From an uncultured Lachnospiraceae bacterium (GTDB taxonomy: Bacteria; Bacillota; Clostridia; Lachnospirales; Lachnospiraceae), in assembly GCA_910584785.1 (NCBI GenBank), contig CAJUDX010000035.1:1-35720 (forward strand): a stretch of 35,720 nt of DNA, in the 5' to 3' direction. Shown here in pieces: positions 33,234 through 35,720 of the stretch (positions are counted from its first letter, which is position 1; each line of letters begins with the position of its first letter). Both the position numbers and the translations under genes were made by a program. The notes under the pieces are model-generated. The model saw nothing but the letters and a program-made list of their open reading frames with translations, was not told the DNA's origin and made no database searches.

Positions 33234-34106
33234 TTACTGCCCCATAAAAATCTGTGCCAGCGGCGAATTTCCTGGTAAAATCAAAGTATTATTTTCCCCG
33301 GTCAATGCATTTTTGGCGGCGTCAAGGGCGCGGATAAATCCATAAAATTCGGCTTTTTCTGGTGAACCGTAGGCTTCGGCTAAAATCCGCATATACTCGG
33401 CTTCTCCCTCAGCGGTAATGGCCGCAGCTTTGGCCTGGGCATCAGAAATCTGGATGGCGATTTCCCGATCGGTGGTGTTTTGGATAACCTTTGCCTCAGC
33501 CTGACCCTCGGCAGTGTAGGTTGCAGCAATCTTATCGCGTTCAGAAATCATTCGTTCGTAAACAGCAGCTTTGTTATCTGCAGGGAGATCAAGTTGCTTG
33601 GTTTCCACAGAGAGAAGAGTCAAACCGTATTGATCCATGGTTGAACCAATGTGCGCCATAATAGATTCGGAAAGTTTCCCGCTTCTTCCGCTAATTACCT
33701 CGTTTTGATCCATGCTGCTAATCACATTTTTAATGGAGTTATAAACGGCAGTGTCAATTCTTCGCTCGGCGTTGGCAATGGAACCGTTTAAGGTCTGGGC
33801 AAATTTCTGCGGATCGGTGATCTTCCATAAAGCGTAGGAGTCACAGAGCATGGTTTTTTTATCTTTAGTAATCACATCTGAAGGTGCTAAATCGTAGAGA
33901 AGAATCTTCTTGGGGAGAGTATCGGCAGTTTGAATAAAGGGAATTTTCAGACTTAATCCGGCAGTGCTGATAATTCGTTCAATGCGTCCGAACTGGCGGA
34001 TTAGTTTATATTCATTTTCCTGGGTTACGACCATAGCACCGGTTAGGGATATTAGAGCACAAAATACAAAGATAACGGCGAGGGTTCGCAATAAGGCTCG
34101 TTTCAT
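33234..34106 (-). CDS. hflC: HflC-like SPFH-domain membrane protein
   Basis: A 290-residue protein with one N-terminal membrane helix (about 7-28) and a band-7/SPFH domain (QENEYKLIRQFGRIERI; GLSLKIPFIQ), then a helical stretch rich in Ala/Glu (EGQAEAKVIQNT; AITAEGEAEYMRILAEAYG) that mediates assembly. HflC forms large membrane cages with HflK that in other bacteria hold the FtsH protease. GGAGG lies 9 nt before the ATG. It follows hflK after 153 nt that contain no gene or clear terminator. Confidence 0.92.
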   Translation of the reverse strand: MKRALLRTLAVIFVFCALISLTGAMVVTQENEYKLIRQFGRIERIISTAGLSLKIPFIQTADTLPKKILLYDLAPSDVITKDKKTMLCDSYALWKITDPQKFAQTLNGSIANAERRIDTAVYNSIKNVISSMDQNEVISGRSGKLSESIMAHIGSTMDQYGLTLLSVETKQLDLPADNKAAVYERMISERDKIAATYTAEGQAEAKVIQNTTDREIAIQISDAQAKAAAITAEGEAEYMRILAEAYGSPEKAEFYGFIRALDAAKNALTGENNTLILPGNSPLAQIFMGQ

Positions 34107-34259
34107 GACATTTTTCCTCCATTTTATTATGAGATTAGATTTTTTTGAAAGGGTGAGTTTATCCTATGGTTTTTTGCTCCGGCATGCTTTTCATAATTTA
34201 TCTCAGCTATTTGCGGAATTTGTTTATTGAAAAAAACTTCTATATTTTGTTTTAGTTTT

Positions 34260-35405
34260 TTATTCGACCCCTTCCAGCTCTGCATCCTCTTCATTCATCT
34301 CATAATTTGTATTCGTATTATTTGCGGCAGTATTATTTATATCCGTATGGTTTGTATTATTGTTTGTATGGCTGTTATTGGCTGTATTACTGCTTATCGT
34401 ATTGCTTTCTGTATTTTTCCCGTTTGTACTTCCTGCTGAGCTTTGGAAAAAGTTATCCAGGGGAAGGAGCATATCGGTTTTATCGGTGCCGTCAATAATT
34501 ACTTTCATTCGAGGGAGAATATCTTCCATGGCCTCGTAGAACATCCTCTTTTTTGTTACTTCGGGATTTTTTATATATTCGGCGTACATCGCGTTAAATT
34601 TTGCCACTTCGGCATTTGCCTCATTGACCCGCTGTACTTTTGACGACTCGGCTTCCTGCATAATCTGATCGATCCGGGCTTCGGCCTGGGGAAGCTTTTC
34701 GTTGCGGTATTTATTCGCATTATTAATAGAAGTTTCCTTTCCCTGCTTTGCGGTTTCCACAGCTTTAAAGGCTTCCATAACTTCCCTGGTGGGCGGTTCG
34801 GAATCCTGGATGGTTACGTTAATAATCTGCAGGCCGATATCGTGCTGTTCTAACATCAGGATAATCATGTCCTTGATTTTCGACTGAATCTCATTTTTTC
34901 CGGTCGTCAGCACAGAATCGACGTCATAGCTTCCAATAACGGTGCGGATGCACGCCTGGCTGATGTTCTGCAGAATCAAAAAGGGATCTTCGGAGGCATA
35001 GACAGCTTTTACCGGGTCAGCTACTTTGTATTCAACAAAAAAGTCCACATTGACAAAGTTATAATCACTGGTAATCATCAGAGAATCATCCTCAAGCGTT
35101 TCGTTGTCCTCCACCAGATAGCCGATGGCAAAGCCCTGGATCGTGGTGTTTACCTTGCGCACACGCTGAATGATGGGAATTTTAAAATGCAGACCTGGCT
35201 CGGTTACAGACTGAGCCACACCGAAGGTTGTAACGATGGCCTGTTCCTGCTCGCCGATATTATAAAAGGAACCGCCGCCCAGAATAAGTGCTAAGAGAAG
35301 AATAAGAACAGCGAAAGAACCGTTTTTCATGGTTTGCTTAAACTTTTCTACCCGTTTTTTGGCTTCTTTTTTCATTTCTTCAAATTTAGGATCATAGGTT
35401 TCCAT
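34260..35405 (-). CDS. hflK: HflK-like SPFH-domain membrane protein with Asn/Thr-rich tail
   Basis: A 381-residue protein. A charged N-terminal segment (1-28) precedes one membrane helix (about 30-46) and an SPFH domain (GEQEQAIVTTFGVAQSVTEPG, LHFKIPIIQRV). A helical stretch (about 205-290) follows, with the family-typical PTREVMEAFKAVETAKQGKE. The tail from about residue 327 to 368 is almost only Asn, Thr, Ser and His, followed by acidic residues. GAAAGG lies before the ATG, with a sigma-A promoter upstream. It pairs with hflC downstream. No ftsH gene is in the window. Confidence 0.93.
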   Translation of the reverse strand: METYDPKFEEMKKEAKKRVEKFKQTMKNGSFAVLILLLALILGGGSFYNIGEQEQAIVTTFGVAQSVTEPGLHFKIPIIQRVRKVNTTIQGFAIGYLVEDNETLEDDSLMITSDYNFVNVDFFVEYKVADPVKAVYASEDPFLILQNISQACIRTVIGSYDVDSVLTTGKNEIQSKIKDMIILMLEQHDIGLQIINVTIQDSEPPTREVMEAFKAVETAKQGKETSINNANKYRNEKLPQAEARIDQIMQEAESSKVQRVNEANAEVAKFNAMYAEYIKNPEVTKKRMFYEAMEDILPRMKVIIDGTDKTDMLLPLDNFFQSSAGSTNGKNTESNTISSNTANNSHTNNNTNHTDINNTAANNTNTNYEMNEEDAELEGVE

Positions 35406-35461
35406 TTGCTGCCGCCTTTCTGCTTGTGAAGATAAGTTACCAGTTGCTAAAATATCTTTTT

Positions 35462-35490
35462 ATTATAACAAATTTGCCCCTCAACTACAA
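35462..35490 (-). promoter_or_regulatory. Sigma-A promoter of hflK-hflC
   Basis: On the minus strand TTGTAG (35490-35485), a 17-bp spacer and TATAAT (35467-35462) lie about 57 bp before the hflK start. The rest of the gap to 35620 shows no gene. Confidence 0.75.
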
Positions 35491-35623
35491 GCGGGGTTCC
35501 TGAAATTCCTCTAAAATATTGTGGGGTTTGGCATGGACACGGCAATCAGGTGCAGTTAATGCAAACCAGGAAAGCGTGGGACTTCTTTGACAGGTTAAAT
35601 TTGGCTATCCGTTAACTTAACAG

Positions 35624-35668
35624 AAAAAACCAGGGCAACTTCATGAAAAAACAGCTGCCCCGGTTTTT
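35624..35668 (-). terminator. Terminator, probably working in both directions
   Basis: Arms 35628-35640 and 35653-35665 pair over 13 positions. In the minus-strand RNA the two odd positions are G-U pairs and six T follow (35629-35624). On the plus strand they are A-C mismatches, though five T also follow. It best serves a minus-strand gene entering from the right edge. Confidence 0.8.
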
Positions 35669-35669
35669 A

Positions 35670-35720
35670 CTATATAAGTTCACCGCCGATTAGGCGGTCT
35701 AAATTCAGGTATTCCAAGTG
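35670..35720 (-). CDS. C-terminal end of an unidentified gene
   Basis: Sixteen codons and a TAG are open to the right edge, ending EYLNLDRLIGGELI. The stop lies just before a strong terminator in the same direction, which supports a real gene end. Too short to identify. Confidence 0.45.
   Translation of the reverse strand, partial: HLEYLNLDRLIGGELI

Noticed and set aside
1..35720. CRISPR array, insertion sequence, tRNA or rRNA
   Set aside because: No regularly spaced repeats, transposase frames, cloverleaf or rRNA-like stretches were seen on either strand.

Overview
The window looks like chromosomal DNA of an anaerobic, spore-forming Clostridia member, most likely Lachnospiraceae-like. The signs are strong AGGAGG ribosome sites, two CotF-type spore-coat genes, a split cobalamin-dependent methionine synthase (separate activation protein), an HflK/HflC pair and a dlt-like operon. 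No rRNA, tRNA, transposase, integrase or CRISPR array was found. Taxonomy is inferred from gene content only.

Region 1 (1-3980, minus strand, visibly AT-rich): a two-gene cassette. A 977-residue P-loop ATPase is followed 23 nt later by a GTG-started gene that runs off the left edge and carries an H-x-H motif. Size, order and motifs fit the RADAR anti-phage system (RdrA ATPase plus RdrB adenosine deaminase). This is the most exciting part of the window.

Region 2 (4062-18345, possibly to 19621): sugar-diacid (hexarate) catabolism. Reading on the minus strand: a tripartite tricarboxylate-type transporter (tctC, tctB, tctA), glucarate dehydratase (gudD) with its own promoter, and a second tctC. 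Next to it are a galactarate dehydratase (garD), three paralogous LysR regulators, an IlvD/Edd-family dehydratase, a GntR/FCD regulator and an iron-type alcohol dehydrogenase. GudD and GarD give the same product, 5-dehydro-4-deoxy-D-glucarate. The aldolase and later steps are not in the window. A long stem-loop between tctC and tctB pairs, with G-U wobbles, only in the sense RNA.

Region 3 (19722-27183, minus strand): a dlt-like cell-envelope operon with a carrier protein, an AlgI-type MBOAT acyltransferase, an SGNH/DltD-like protein whose nucleophile position is Cys, a small secreted protein, an adenylating DltA-like ligase and an M15 (VanY-like) peptidase. A secreted transglutaminase-like protein with wall-binding repeats lies upstream. 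Structured DNA lies between several of these genes, including two tandem 55-bp units.

Region 4 (27306-28484, plus strand): two small spore-coat genes and a small basic/coiled-coil protein with a clear sigma-A promoter and a terminator.

Region 5 (28485-35720, minus strand): metF, the methionine synthase activation gene, a small coupled ORF and a metH with an extra C-terminal domain, preceded by hflK-hflC. A terminator and the last codons of another gene occupy the right edge.
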